Shown: positions 1 through 6,593, numbered from the stretch's first letter. The stretch: 12,122 nt of DNA from an uncultured Ruminiclostridium sp. (GCA_910588335.1 CAJUQV010000044.1:1-12122), one strand, 5' to 3'. The notes: generated by a model not told the origin, from the letters alone. Translations and numbers: made by a program.

Positions 1-430
1 TATGTTCAATCCAAAAAGTTGCTTCTAACGTATGAAAATGTATAAATCTTATTTTAGGGTCATCAATGCCTTTAGGAAAAAAAGCTCTGTCATTCTCATT
101 CCATAATTTTTGCATTTCTGTTATATCGGTTATGATTTCAACATCTCCAATCAAAGTTAATGAATCTCCATCTTGCTGAAAACAAATGCTTGATTTTGTG
201 TTTGTTTCAAAGTGCTTTGCCTTTCCTTGCTTTTCACTTCTTTTGGAAGTTACAAAAAAAATATCCTTAAATCCATCGTTACTCAATTTACTTACACAAC
301 AAGTTCTTGGATAACCTTTTTCATTTACGGAAGAAACAAACATAATCTCGCATTTTTTAACCAATTCGTTTGCCTTTATTTCTATTTCTTTTATTCGCTG
401 TTTTTGAATATCACTTGCTTTTTGCTCCAT
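1..430 (-). CDS. Pyridoxamine 5'-phosphate oxidase-fold protein (3' end outside window)
   Basis: The minus strand is open from an ATG at 430-428 to the window edge, giving 143 codons with no stop. An AAGGAG ribosome binding site lies 6 nt upstream (complement of 437-442). The protein starts MEQKASDIQKQR and contains VKKCEIMFVSSVNEKGYPRT, then KDIFFVTSKRSEK, CFQQDGDSLTLIGDVEII and KLWNENDRAFFPKG. This order matches the split-barrel flavin-binding family (general stress protein 26-like): an N-terminal helix, the strand with Gly-Tyr-Pro-Arg, the Thr-Ser-x-x-Ser-x-Lys phosphate-contact loop, the LIGDVEII strand, and a W..DRAFFPKG helix typical of this subgroup. Members bind FMN, F420 or haem, and many have no known substrate, so the family is much better supported than any reaction. 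The C-terminal strands are not visible. An 18-bp inverted repeat (462-526) lies in its upstream region. Confidence 0.85.
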   Translation of the reverse strand, partial: MEQKASDIQKQRIKEIEIKANELVKKCEIMFVSSVNEKGYPRTCCVSKLSNDGFKDIFFVTSKRSEKQGKAKHFETNTKSSICFQQDGDSLTLIGDVEIITDITEMQKLWNENDRAFFPKGIDDPKIRFIHFHTLEATFWIEH

Positions 431-461
431 ATTGTACTCCTTTACAAATCACAGTTTGTTT

Positions 462-526
462 AGGCAATACCGCACAATGATTGTGTGTGGATTGCGCCAT
501 CAGGCGGCCATTGTGCGGTATTGCCT
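462..526. repeat. 18-bp perfect inverted repeat, possible 5'-UTR hairpin
   Basis: AGGCAATACCGCACAATG (462-479) is exactly complementary to 509-526, around a 29-nt centre that itself contains the partial palindrome GCGCCATCAGGCGGC. It begins about 20 nt upstream of the RBS of the minus-strand flavin-fold gene. Neither side has a T-run, so it is not a standard terminator. The core ACCGCACAAT recurs at 4326-4335, next to another repeat, suggesting a dispersed family. Whether it is a mobile palindrome or a leader structure of the 1-430 gene cannot be decided here. Confidence 0.75.
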
Positions 527-764
527 TTAATTATTCAACGCTATTCCTATAAACGGTAAAATGATCTCAGACATAAAAAAATAAAATCTTCCCCTTTTCG
601 CAGTCTAAGGTTATTCTACCATATTTTTTCTGTGTTGGCAAGTACTTAAAAACACATAAAAAATTTAGAACCCGTCCACATAGTAATGTTGGCGGATTTT
701 CGAGCAAATTTTATCAAGAACAAGACAAAACTTCGCAGGTTTATATCAATTTTTTTTCAATCTT
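527..764. other. AT-rich spacer with a diverged fragment of the 1867-2011 repeat
   Basis: I see no gene in this stretch. Positions 697-726 (TTTTCGAGCAAATTTTATCA...) match the complement of 1960-1990 at roughly 24 of 30 positions by eye. They probably represent a decayed or partial copy of the repeat that lies upstream of the membrane-fusion gene. The rest is low-complexity A/T sequence. Confidence 0.4.
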
Positions 765-982
765 ATACTAATTCCCGATCGACAACAAAATTTGTCTATA
801 CTTTGATCGGGAATTAGGGCTTGTTTGAAAATAGAGGAAATGACGGATTATTGACCCAAAATGGTTAGCTTCAAGGAAAAAAACGCAGTCAAACCGTTGT
901 TTGACGAGGCTTTTTGACACAGAGGAGAACCGTTTTGGTGCGAAAAGAAAGCCTTTTTGATTTTTCAAATAAGCCATAGTAT
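765..982 (+). mobile_element. Composite MITE-like repeat, long copy (palindrome plus TIR element)
   Basis: Two joined parts are visible. First is a palindrome: CTAATTCCCGATC (768-780) pairs perfectly over 13 bp with GATCGGGAATTAG (805-817), and its 24-nt loop contains TTGTCTATA. Directly abutting is a 158-bp element with terminal inverted repeats GGCTTGTTTGAAAA (818-831) and TTTTCAAATAAGCC (962-975), one mismatch in 14. The outermost bases ATACTA (765-770) and TAGTAT (977-982) are also inverted, so the whole 218 bp may be one unit. The interior matches the interior of 9329-9486 in reverse orientation, and a deleted copy lies at 6648-6750. The minus strand has a 69-codon open frame here. However, the related copy at 9329 carries a 1-nt indel inside the matching stretch, so protein coding is unlikely. 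A non-autonomous mobile element is the best reading. Confidence 0.75.
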
Positions 983-1082
983 TACAGATAATAAATTAAA
1001 AAATAATTACTACCAAAGTACTATTTAAAACCCTGTATTTTCAATTTCTTTAATATAATTTTCAAATAGTATGTAAATATTA

Positions 1083-1130
1083 AAAAACCCAACCCTTGAC
1101 AAATCAGTTGATTTGAAGGTCGGGTTTTTT
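1083..1130. terminator. Bidirectional rho-independent terminator
   Basis: Outer arms AAAAAACCCAACC and GGTCGGGTTTTTT enclose an inner CAAATCA/TGATTTG stem. The minus strand ends in a T6 run just 17-65 nt past the stop codon of the 1147-1836 gene, so this is that gene's terminator. The plus strand also ends in T6, allowing termination in both directions. Confidence 0.85.
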
Positions 1131-1146
1131 CTGTTTTTTCGGAATA

Positions 1147-1836
1147 TCAATCTGCGTAATTCACTCTCACTCTCCCTCCGTCATAAACCAGTTCCGGTGA
1201 ACTGAGCACTTTATCCGTTGCGTTAACTCCCGAAACGATTTCCGTCTTGTCCGACAACTCCATACCCGTCACTATATCGCGTCTTACCGCCGTATTATCT
1301 TTTAAAATATACACATATTCCCCCTTATCGTCCTGACATATTGCCGAATAAGGCAGCATATTAAGCATCCTTTCTTCTCCCGTCTTGAGCTGAGCCGTTA
1401 CCGAATATCCCACCCGAAGCTTTGAGGTATCCCCTTCCTCGATTAAAACAACAACGTCCACCACGGTTTCGGGCGCCGACACAGAGCTTAACGCCGAAGT
1501 ATACGCCGTATCGGAAATACTGCTTACAGTTCCCGAATAACTGCCGTCGGGGAAGGCCGCGCCGGATAAAATAACGCTCTGTCCCGTTTCCACCCGCGCA
1601 ATGTCTGCCTCGTTTACCGCTACCACCGCGCAGAATTGTTCTCCTCTTCTGACGATACTTCCCTTGGCGGTAACATACGGCTTATATTCGCAGGCTTCAA
1701 GGCCGATGGTTCTCACCACAGGCATAAAAGTTTCCGCCGCTTCGGGAACCGCAAAAGCGATATATCCCGCCGAAAAAATAAGAGCGGCTATTAAAACGGT
1801 TTTAAGTATGGAAAAAATTTTCTTGCTTTTTGCCAT
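1147..1836 (-). CDS. Short HlyD/MacA-like membrane fusion (periplasmic adaptor-type) protein
   Basis: I place the start at the ATG at 1836-1834 (MAKSKKIFSILK), giving 229 aa. The frame is open further upstream, but that extension is repeat sequence (1867-2011) and lacks a start with a ribosome binding site; AAAGGAAAGGA lies about 11 nt before the chosen ATG. Residues ~7-29 form one membrane helix. What follows resembles the beta-barrel part of adaptor proteins (VAVNEADIARVETGQSVIL, YSGTVSSIS, LRVGYSVTAQL) and then the membrane-proximal domain (LPYSAICQDDKGEYVYIL, VRRDIVTG). Usual MacA/YknX-type adaptors are about 350-400 aa; this one appears to lack the lipoyl and alpha-helical hairpin portion between TM and barrel. 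It is divergent from, and likely partners with, the MacB-type ABC pair at 2388-4274, as in peptide or drug efflux and cell-envelope stress systems. The substrate is unknown. Confidence 0.75.
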   Translation of the reverse strand: MAKSKKIFSILKTVLIAALIFSAGYIAFAVPEAAETFMPVVRTIGLEACEYKPYVTAKGSIVRRGEQFCAVVAVNEADIARVETGQSVILSGAAFPDGSYSGTVSSISDTAYTSALSSVSAPETVVDVVVLIEEGDTSKLRVGYSVTAQLKTGEERMLNMLPYSAICQDDKGEYVYILKDNTAVRRDIVTGMELSDKTEIVSGVNATDKVLSSPELVYDGGRVRVNYAD

Positions 1837-1866
1837 TTTTCTGTTTTCCTTTCCTTTAGAACCTGC

Positions 1867-2011
1867 CTTCACAAGATATTTAACGTGTCTTTTCGGCAAA
1901 TTTTGCAAACGACCGCGTTGGAAATCCTTGAAATACGTCAGGTATTCCTTTGGCTTTCCGCCTTGCTCTCGACAACATTTGCTCGAAAACCCTCGCACAA
2001 ATCTTGTGAAG
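1867..2011. repeat. 145-bp element with 11-bp perfect terminal inverted repeats
   Basis: CTTCACAAGAT (1867-1877) is exactly inverted at ATCTTGTGAAG (2001-2011). The interior includes CGAGCAAATGTTGTCGAGAG (complement strand), of which a diverged copy occurs at 697-726. The element lies 30 nt upstream of the start codon of the membrane-fusion gene. Because it lacks stops in that frame, it artificially lengthens the reading frame. Element status rests on the TIR and one partial second copy. Confidence 0.55.
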
Positions 2012-2034
2012 ATAGGTTCTTAATTTCTATAACT

Positions 2035-2108
2035 GCTGCCGGATATTCCCCGCAAAACCTTGGAATCGCTTAGCAATTCCGGCAGCTTGTATAAACTGCG
2101 CTTTAATA
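2035..2108 (+). repeat. CCGGCAGC-family intergenic repeat, copy 1
   Basis: The core GCAATTCCGGCAGCTTGTATAAACTGCGCTTTAATA (2073-2108) recurs at 4357-4391 (same strand, diverged) and 6594-6631 (opposite strand). An upstream GCTGCCGG (2035-2042) pairs with CCGGCAGC (2079-2086), making an interrupted hairpin. It lies in the divergent spacer between the adaptor gene and the Cys-rich/ABC operon. Confidence 0.65.
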
Positions 2109-2147
2109 TTTTACCAAAATGTTACCGTGTTATTCACTAAAAGTTTC

Positions 2148-2163
2148 CCGAAAAATTTTTCGG
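2148..2163. promoter_or_regulatory. Perfect 16-bp palindrome, candidate operator
   Basis: CCGAAAAATTTTTCGG is fully self-complementary and sits 31-46 nt upstream of the putative -10 of the ABC operon, in the divergent promoter region. A wider TACCAAAAT (2112-2120)/ATTTTGGTA (2187-2195) pair surrounds it. A dimeric regulator site is plausible, but no regulator gene is in the window. Confidence 0.3.
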
Positions 2164-2190
2164 ATAATTCCGGGACAAACAAGATAATTT

Positions 2191-2199
2191 TGGTATAAA
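2191..2199 (+). promoter_or_regulatory. Extended -10 promoter candidate for the Cys-rich/ABC operon
   Basis: TGGTATAAA fits an extended -10 (TGn-TATAAA). No convincing -35 is seen 16-18 nt upstream. It would give a leader of roughly 50 nt before the ATG at 2255. Confidence 0.35.
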
Positions 2200-2254
2200 C
2201 ACAAATTTGAAGTACAGAATATTTTTTGAAATAAACGAAAGGAAGGCAAACACA

Positions 2255-2413
2255 ATGAATCTTATATTGTGCAGCGAAAACTGTAAGCATCAAAAGGACG
2301 GATACTGTTGTCTGGACGAATACGGAAGGATAACGGACGTTATTTCCTCGCCATGCGTTTACTTTGACGAAAAAAAGGAGGATAAAGATGATAATAACGG
2401 AGAATCTCACTAA
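2255..2413 (+). CDS. Small Cys-rich protein (52 aa), putative metal-binding
   Basis: The ATG at 2255 is preceded by AAAGGAAGG at 8-nt spacing. The 52-aa product begins MNLILCSENCKHQKDGYCCL and ends with an acidic tail (DEKKEDKDDNNGESH). Cysteines at residues 6, 10, 18, 19 and 34, with His12, suggest a small zinc- or metal-binding knuckle. Small proteins with this CSENCKHQKDGYC pattern are familiar from gut clostridia, where automated annotation often gives them an unsupported acyl-ACP dehydratase name; I would not use it. The 3' end overlaps the ABC ATPase gene by 26 nt and its coding sequence contains the ATPase RBS (AAAGGAGG, 2374-2381). The two are therefore translationally coupled, suggesting a role tied to the transporter or its regulation. 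Confidence 0.7.
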   Translation: MNLILCSENCKHQKDGYCCLDEYGRITDVISSPCVYFDEKKEDKDDNNGESH

Positions 2414-3053
2414 GATATATTCAACGGACGGCGGAGTAAAGGTAAAGGCGCTGGACGGAATATCTCTGGAAATAAAGGACGGGGAGTTCATCTCCATTGT
2501 GGGTGCTTCCGGATCGGGAAAAACAACGTTGATGAATATTATTGGCTGTCTCGATATCCCCACTGAGGGAAAGTACACCCTTGACGGATCGGATATCTCC
2601 CTTCTGGGCTCCGGAGAGCTAAGCCGTATACGCAGCAGAAAAATAAGCTTTGTCTTTCAAGGGTTCAATCTTATTCCTTCGCTTACCGCCGCTGAAAACG
2701 TGGAATTACCTCTTATATATAGAAAAACCGAACCGTCCGTACGGAAAAGAACGGTGGCGGAGGCTTTGGAAGCGGTGGGACTTGCCAAAAGAGCAAATCA
2801 TCTTCCCTCGGAGCTTTCGGGCGGGCAGCAGCAAAGAGTGGCGATAGCCCGCGCCTTTGCCGCCGACGCTCCTCTTATATTGGCAGACGAGCCCTGCGGA
2901 AATCTGGACAGCCGTTCGGGAACGGATGTAATGGAAATGCTGCACGGATTGAACCGCATCGGAAAAACGGTGGTACTTATTACCCATGACGAAAAGGCGG
3001 CTATGACAGCGGACAGGCAGATACGGATATCCGACGGAAAAGTGGTTGTATAA
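2388..3053 (+). CDS. ABC transporter ATP-binding protein, MacB/LolD type
   Basis: The ATG at 2388 has AAAGGAGG 6 nt upstream and gives 221 aa, the normal size for a stand-alone LolD/MacB-type ATPase. An in-frame TTG at 2364 is a weaker alternative. Visible motifs are Walker A GASGSGKT (39-46), Q-loop Gln91 in FVFQGFNLIPSLTAAENVELPL, signature LSGGQ (143-147), Walker B LILADE (163-168) and H-loop His200 (LITHD). The usual DEPTGNLDS is DEPCGNLDS here, a conservative change. The FQ-x-FNLIP-LTA-ENVELPL stretch is typical of the mechanotransmission (MacB) family rather than importers. It powers the permease encoded next (36-nt gap) and acts at the cytoplasmic face. Confidence 0.95.
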   Translation: MIITENLTKIYSTDGGVKVKALDGISLEIKDGEFISIVGASGSGKTTLMNIIGCLDIPTEGKYTLDGSDISLLGSGELSRIRSRKISFVFQGFNLIPSLTAAENVELPLIYRKTEPSVRKRTVAEALEAVGLAKRANHLPSELSGGQQQRVAIARAFAADAPLILADEPCGNLDSRSGTDVMEMLHGLNRIGKTVVLITHDEKAAMTADRQIRISDGKVVV

Positions 3054-3089
3054 AAATAAAATTAAAAAATTTACGAAGGGAAACATAAT

Positions 3090-4274
3090 ATGACAGGAAG
3101 CAAAGCGATATCGGCTCTTCGCAGCATTAAGAGAGGCAAAAGCCGTTCATTGCTGACATTGTGCAGTGTGGCGGTGGGAGTATTTGCGGTGGTGGTAATA
3201 TCCGGAATAGGCTCCGTGGGTACACAGGAAATTAATTCCACCATGCTAACCATGGGGATAAACTCCGCTATGGTAGAGGCGGCGGGCACAAGCGGCGGAA
3301 TAAGTCTTACCGATGACGACGTGACTGCCTTCGGAGAATTGAACGGGGTTAATAAGGCCATGCCTCTTATGGGAGCAATGAGCAAGGCAAAAATTTTGGG
3401 GAAATTTTTGAATTGCTACGCATGGGGCGTGGATCAGGACGCTAAGGACATTATTTCGATAGAAGCGGTTCACGGAAGGCTTATTGACGATCACGACGTG
3501 GAAAATCACGCATCGGTTTGCGTAATAGACGAGGTTCTGGCGGAAGAAAGCTATGGAAGAAGCAATATCGTAGGTAAAAAAATAAGCTTTCTATTAGGCG
3601 GAAGCTATCGGGAGTTTTTGATCGTGGGAATAGCCAAATCCGGAATAACCGGGCTTCAGAGCGTTATGTCCGGAATAATACCCGATTTTGTCTATCTGCC
3701 TTACAGTACCATGCAGGACATAGTGGGAAAAACCAGCTTTGACAAGATAGCGCTTCTCCTTGAAAAAGACGCGGCTGACGAAGGTCTGGCGCAAACTCTT
3801 ACGGCGGAGGTAAACAGCCTTAAGGACAGCGCCGACGGTTTGGTAATAAACAATTTTCAGAGCCAAAAGGGGCAGCTTACGGACATTTTAAGCATTATCA
3901 CAACGGTTCTTTCCCTTATAGCCGGAATAAGCCTTGTGGTATCGGGAATAACCGTGATGACCGCCATGCTGGTCAGCGTGGGGGAAAGAACGAGGGAAAT
4001 AGGCATAAAAAAATCTATCGGCGCGGGGAATATGGATATAATGACGGAGTTTCTTTTGGAAAGCGTGCTGCTTACGGCATTTGGCAGTTTGGTGGGAATA
4101 GCGTCGGGATTGGGCGCCTGCCTTGCGGGATGTCTGATTTTGGGTGTGGAATTTGTGCTGCCGGTGGGAAGCGTAATATCAGCGTTTGGCTTTTCGGTTA
4201 TAATGGGAGCGCTTTTTGGGGTGTATCCGGCATTGAAGGCGGCAAGACTCAGGCCGATAGAGGCGCTGAGATAA
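3090..4274 (+). CDS. ABC transporter permease, MacB/FtsX family
   Basis: The 394-aa product starts at the ATG at 3090 with GAAGGG about 9 nt upstream. An N-terminal membrane helix (~20-42, LLTLCSVAVGVFAVVVISGI) is followed by a ~230-residue extracytoplasmic MacB-type domain. Three C-terminal helices then form the FtsX domain (~270-390). The family-typical VGERTREIGIKKSIGA loop joins the second and third helices, and the terminal signature is YPALKAARLRPIEALR. This four-helix architecture is that of type VII (MacB) ABC systems, which transmit ATP hydrolysis to extracytoplasmic partners and export peptides, antibiotics or lipoproteins. With the ATPase at 2388 and the adaptor at 1147 it makes a complete but unusual module. 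The substrate cannot be read from sequence. No clear terminator follows; repeats begin about 50 nt downstream. Confidence 0.92.
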   Translation: MTGSKAISALRSIKRGKSRSLLTLCSVAVGVFAVVVISGIGSVGTQEINSTMLTMGINSAMVEAAGTSGGISLTDDDVTAFGELNGVNKAMPLMGAMSKAKILGKFLNCYAWGVDQDAKDIISIEAVHGRLIDDHDVENHASVCVIDEVLAEESYGRSNIVGKKISFLLGGSYREFLIVGIAKSGITGLQSVMSGIIPDFVYLPYSTMQDIVGKTSFDKIALLLEKDAADEGLAQTLTAEVNSLKDSADGLVINNFQSQKGQLTDILSIITTVLSLIAGISLVVSGITVMTAMLVSVGERTREIGIKKSIGAGNMDIMTEFLLESVLLTAFGSLVGIASGLGACLAGCLILGVEFVLPVGSVISAFGFSVIMGALFGVYPALKAARLRPIEALR

Positions 4275-4319
4275 AATTACGCAAAATACCGTTGACTTTT
4301 TTGCTTTAACCTAAAATTA

Positions 4320-4391
4320 GACAGCACCGCACAATACCGAACCTCGGAATTGCCTCGCAAATCCGGCAGCTATAACAAGCTGTGCTTAATA
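4320..4391 (+). repeat. CCGGCAGC-family intergenic repeat, copy 2, with ACCGCACAAT motif
   Basis: ACAGCACCGCACAATACC (4321-4338) shares ACCGCACAAT with the 462-526 inverted repeat. It is followed by CGGAATTGCCTCGCAAATCCGGCAGC, a short hairpin (CGGAATT/AAATCCG), then CTATAACAAGCTGTGCTTAATAC, matching copy 1. It runs directly into the palindrome at 4389. Confidence 0.6.
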
Positions 4392-4436
4392 CTAATTTTT
4401 GATTAAAAATAATGCGGGATGATCAAAGATTAGTAT
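4389..4436. repeat. Covarying ~50-bp palindrome, copy P2
   Basis: ATACTAATTTTTGAT (4389-4403) pairs with ATCAAAGATTAGTAT (4422-4436) over 15 positions, the only irregularity being a G-T pair. The loop is 18 nt. The outer CTAAT/ATTAG is the family hallmark. It lies in the spacer between the ABC operon and the carboxyltransferase promoter. Confidence 0.75.
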
Positions 4437-4579
4437 AAAAACGATACGAAACAACATTGGTCAAACCACAGATGAATTTTTCGGGGAAACCGCTAACGCC
4501 CGATTTTTTCATCTGCGGCTTGGCCGATTTTTGTTTATATAGTAAATAATGCAAAAAATTAAAAATTTCACATTCCCCC

Positions 4580-4608
4580 TTGCAATTGACCAGACAATAT
4601 AGTATAAT
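4580..4608 (+). promoter_or_regulatory. Sigma-A promoter of the carboxyltransferase operon
   Basis: TTGCAA (4580-4585) and TATAAT (4603-4608) are separated by exactly 17 nt. The same -35, -10 and spacing occur in the promoter at 8316-8344. Transcription should begin near 4615, leaving a long leader of about 185 nt before the GTG start at 4800. Confidence 0.8.
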
Positions 4609-4614
4609 ATAAAT

Positions 4615-4799
4615 TGGAAATTTTTTCGGGTCGGTCTTTTTTCCTTTGCAGGCAAGACCGCGCCGAATCAGGAATCCGCGTAATACCGGCTTTATACCAA
4701 TCCCATTCAAACCGACGTAATATACTGTTTAAAATGGGTTATTATTAAACGACCGCTTACGCGGATTTCATAAGGAACAAGAACGGAGGATCATACAAA
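4615..4799 (+). other. Structured 5' leader of the carboxyltransferase operon
   Basis: Three nested or adjacent stems are readable. CGGTCTT/AAGACCG is near 4635-4662. A long-range 11-bp pair joins AATCCGCGTAA (about 4673-4683) to TTACGCGGATT (about 4758-4768). Inside that is the imperfect palindrome P7: ACCAATCCCATTCAAAC (4696-4712) against GTTTAAAATGGGTTATT (4728-4744). The GGAGGA ribosome binding site (4785-4790) lies just beyond the outer stem. I recognise no known riboswitch. The outer stem closing over a repeat-derived hairpin could be a regulatory leader or simply a mobile palindrome inserted within an older stem. Confidence 0.45.
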
Positions 4800-6155
4800 G
4801 TGGATACAAATAAGACTTTGGCGGAGCTAAAGCAGGAAAACGCTTCAAGCGAAGCAAGAAATACTCTTATCTCCATGTTTGACGAAGACAGCTTTACCGA
4901 ATTGTCGCCGTATACGGGAGGAAGCGTGGTAACCGGATACGGTCAGATAGACGGCTGTCCCGCTTATGCGTTTGTACAGGACGTTTCGGTAAAAAGCGGA
5001 GCCGTGTGCAAAGCGGCGGCGGGCAAAATCGTAAAGCTCTACTCCTTAGCGGTAAAAAACGGCGCTCCCGTAATCGCGGTTTACGATTCAAAGGGCGGAG
5101 ATATCTCCGAAGGGCAGGAGCTTCTGACAGCTTACGGCGATATTGCCAATTCCTGCGCTTCCATATCGGGCGTGGCGCCCCAGATTGCGATTATCAGCGG
5201 CGTATGCGGCGGTATAAGCGCTTCGCTGGCGTGTATGGCTGATTTTGTGATTATGACCGAAAATGCGGAGCTGTTTCTTAACCCGCCCTTTATCACCGGC
5301 GGATCGGCGGCGGCGGTCAATGCGGCTAAGGCAGGCATTTCTTGTCTTACCGCAAAGGATCTGGACGAAGCGGTAAAGAAAGCTAACGCTCTCGTTTCCA
5401 TTCTCCCCCAGAACAATCTTGAAGTTGCGGGCAACGATTATTTTGCGCTTCCTACCGATGCCCCGGACGCTTCTTTAAAAGGCGAAGCCATGATAAAAGC
5501 CATTGCCGATAAGGACAGCCTTATCGAACTCTTCAAGGATTTCGGCGCGGCGGCTTATACCGCTTTGGGAAGCGTTAACTGGAAAACCGTGGGCTTTGTG
5601 GCTACGGATAAGGCGGAAGGAAAGCTTACCGCCGACGATACCGCCAAAATAGCCCGTTTTGTCAGCATTTGCGACGCTTTCTCAATTCCCGTCGTAACGG
5701 TTGTAGACAGCGAAGGCTTTGCGGCGGACAAGGACGCCGAGTTTTCCGGAAGCGTGCGCGACGCCGCTAAGCTTACTCAGGTATACGCCTCTTCTACGGC
5801 TCCGAAAGTAGCTTTGATAACAGGCAATGCTCTGGGCGGAGTCTTTACGGTATTCTGCGGCTCCAACGCGGATATTACTCTTGCTTTGGAACAAGCGATA
5901 ATCGCTCCCACAACTCCTAAAGCGGCCGCCATATTCTTGTATTCGGATAAGCTTAATACCAAGGAAGAAGTAGAAGCCGCAGCCGAAAAGTACGCAAAGG
6001 ACGAAGCAAGCGCTCTCAGCGCAATGGAAAAGGGCATTATAGACAGAATCATCGAACCGGAAGATATCTGGAAAGAAATAAACGGCGCGCTGGAAATACT
6101 CTCCGGAAAGAGAGTAAGCTCGCCCGCTCGCAAGCATATCAACTTTGTATATTAA
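4800..6155 (+). CDS. Acyl-CoA carboxyltransferase-type subunit (12S/MmdA-like, divergent)
   Basis: GTG start at 4800 with GGAGGA 9 nt upstream; 451 aa versus about 500-520 for standard MmdA/PccB/12S subunits. Two crotonase-like halves are visible. The N-half has LISMFDEDSFTEL (23-35), VVTGYGQIDGCPAYAFVQD (43-61), KIVKLYSLAVKNGAPVIAVYDS (76-97) and ISGVCGGISASLACMADFVIM (132-152). The C-half has WKTVGFVATD, GFAADKDAEFSGSVRDAAKL, ITGNALGGVFTVFCGS (340-355) and the ending GIIDRIIEPEDIWKEI. Gly-rich oxyanion loops are retained in both halves. The usual SGGAR-x-QEG is DSKGGDISEG, and the TGE..EELGGA..H..SG segment is shortened to ITGGSAAAVNAAKAG. The fold and family are secure, but acyl-CoA specificity is uncertain. 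As first gene before a biotin carrier and a 5S-like subunit, it should use carboxybiotin as donor or acceptor. Confidence 0.85.
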   Translation: MDTNKTLAELKQENASSEARNTLISMFDEDSFTELSPYTGGSVVTGYGQIDGCPAYAFVQDVSVKSGAVCKAAAGKIVKLYSLAVKNGAPVIAVYDSKGGDISEGQELLTAYGDIANSCASISGVAPQIAIISGVCGGISASLACMADFVIMTENAELFLNPPFITGGSAAAVNAAKAGISCLTAKDLDEAVKKANALVSILPQNNLEVAGNDYFALPTDAPDASLKGEAMIKAIADKDSLIELFKDFGAAAYTALGSVNWKTVGFVATDKAEGKLTADDTAKIARFVSICDAFSIPVVTVVDSEGFAADKDAEFSGSVRDAAKLTQVYASSTAPKVALITGNALGGVFTVFCGSNADITLALEQAIIAPTTPKAAAIFLYSDKLNTKEEVEAAAEKYAKDEASALSAMEKGIIDRIIEPEDIWKEINGALEILSGKRVSSPARKHINFVY

Positions 6156-6223
6156 GGCAATGCTTTCCGAGTTAGGCAAAATGATAAAAAAATTGTATTT
6201 TATCGGAGAAAGGAAAAAATCTC

Positions 6224-6589
6224 ATGAAAAGATATAACATTACAGTAAACGGAACCGTATACGACGTTGCGGTAGAAGAAGCGGACAACGACGCTGTTTC
6301 CGCTGCGCCCGCTCCCGCCGCCGCACCTAAGGCGGCAGCCAAGCCCGCCGCGTCCAAATCCTCCGCGGCAGCGGGAAGCGTAAAGATTACCGCTCCCATG
6401 CCGGGAACCATAGTTGACGTAAAGGCAAAAGTCGGCGACCCCGTTAAGAACGGAACCGTTATTGCCGTTCTCGAAGCCATGAAAATGGAAAACGACGTTG
6501 TTGCGGACAGAGACGGAACCATTGCCTCCATAAATGTAAATAAGGGAGACAGCGTTTCCACCGGATCGGTTATCGCCACCCTGAATTAA
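6224..6589 (+). CDS. Biotin carboxyl carrier protein (1.3S-like)
   Basis: The 121-aa product starts at ATG 6224, with GGAGAAAGG ahead of it and 68 nt after the previous stop. Residues 1-20 (MKRYNITVNGTVYDVAVEEA) match the N-terminal strand of decarboxylase and transcarboxylase carrier subunits. Residues 25-50 are an Ala/Pro/Lys-rich flexible linker. Residues 52-121 are a biotinyl domain with APMPGTIVDVKAKVGDPVKNG and the biotinylation motif EAMKMEN; Lys87 is the expected biotin attachment site. The size and linker match 1.3S transcarboxylase or MmdC/GcdC-type carriers. It would swing carboxybiotin between the 4800-6155 and 6778-8184 subunits. A biotin ligase is required and must be encoded elsewhere. 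Confidence 0.95.
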   Translation: MKRYNITVNGTVYDVAVEEADNDAVSAAPAPAAAPKAAAKPAASKSSAAAGSVKITAPMPGTIVDVKAKVGDPVKNGTVIAVLEAMKMENDVVADRDGTIASINVNKGDSVSTGSVIATLN

Positions 6590-6593
6590 CCTT

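Noticed and set aside
212..463. 83-codon plus-strand frame over the flavin-fold gene
   Set aside because: It is antisense to a well-supported gene, rich in Phe/Leu/Tyr as expected from the complement of Lys-rich coding DNA, and lacks an RBS.
768..977. 69-codon open frame on the minus strand (MAYLKNQKGFLFAPKR...)
   Set aside because: It lies wholly within the composite repeat; the homologous stretch at 9329-9486 has a 1-nt indel that changes the frame, and no ribosome binding site is present.
4423..4710. 95-codon open frame on the minus strand in the leader/promoter region
   Set aside because: It spans the palindrome and runs antisense across the sigma-A promoter and leader, has no RBS, and its composition does not resemble neighbouring genes.
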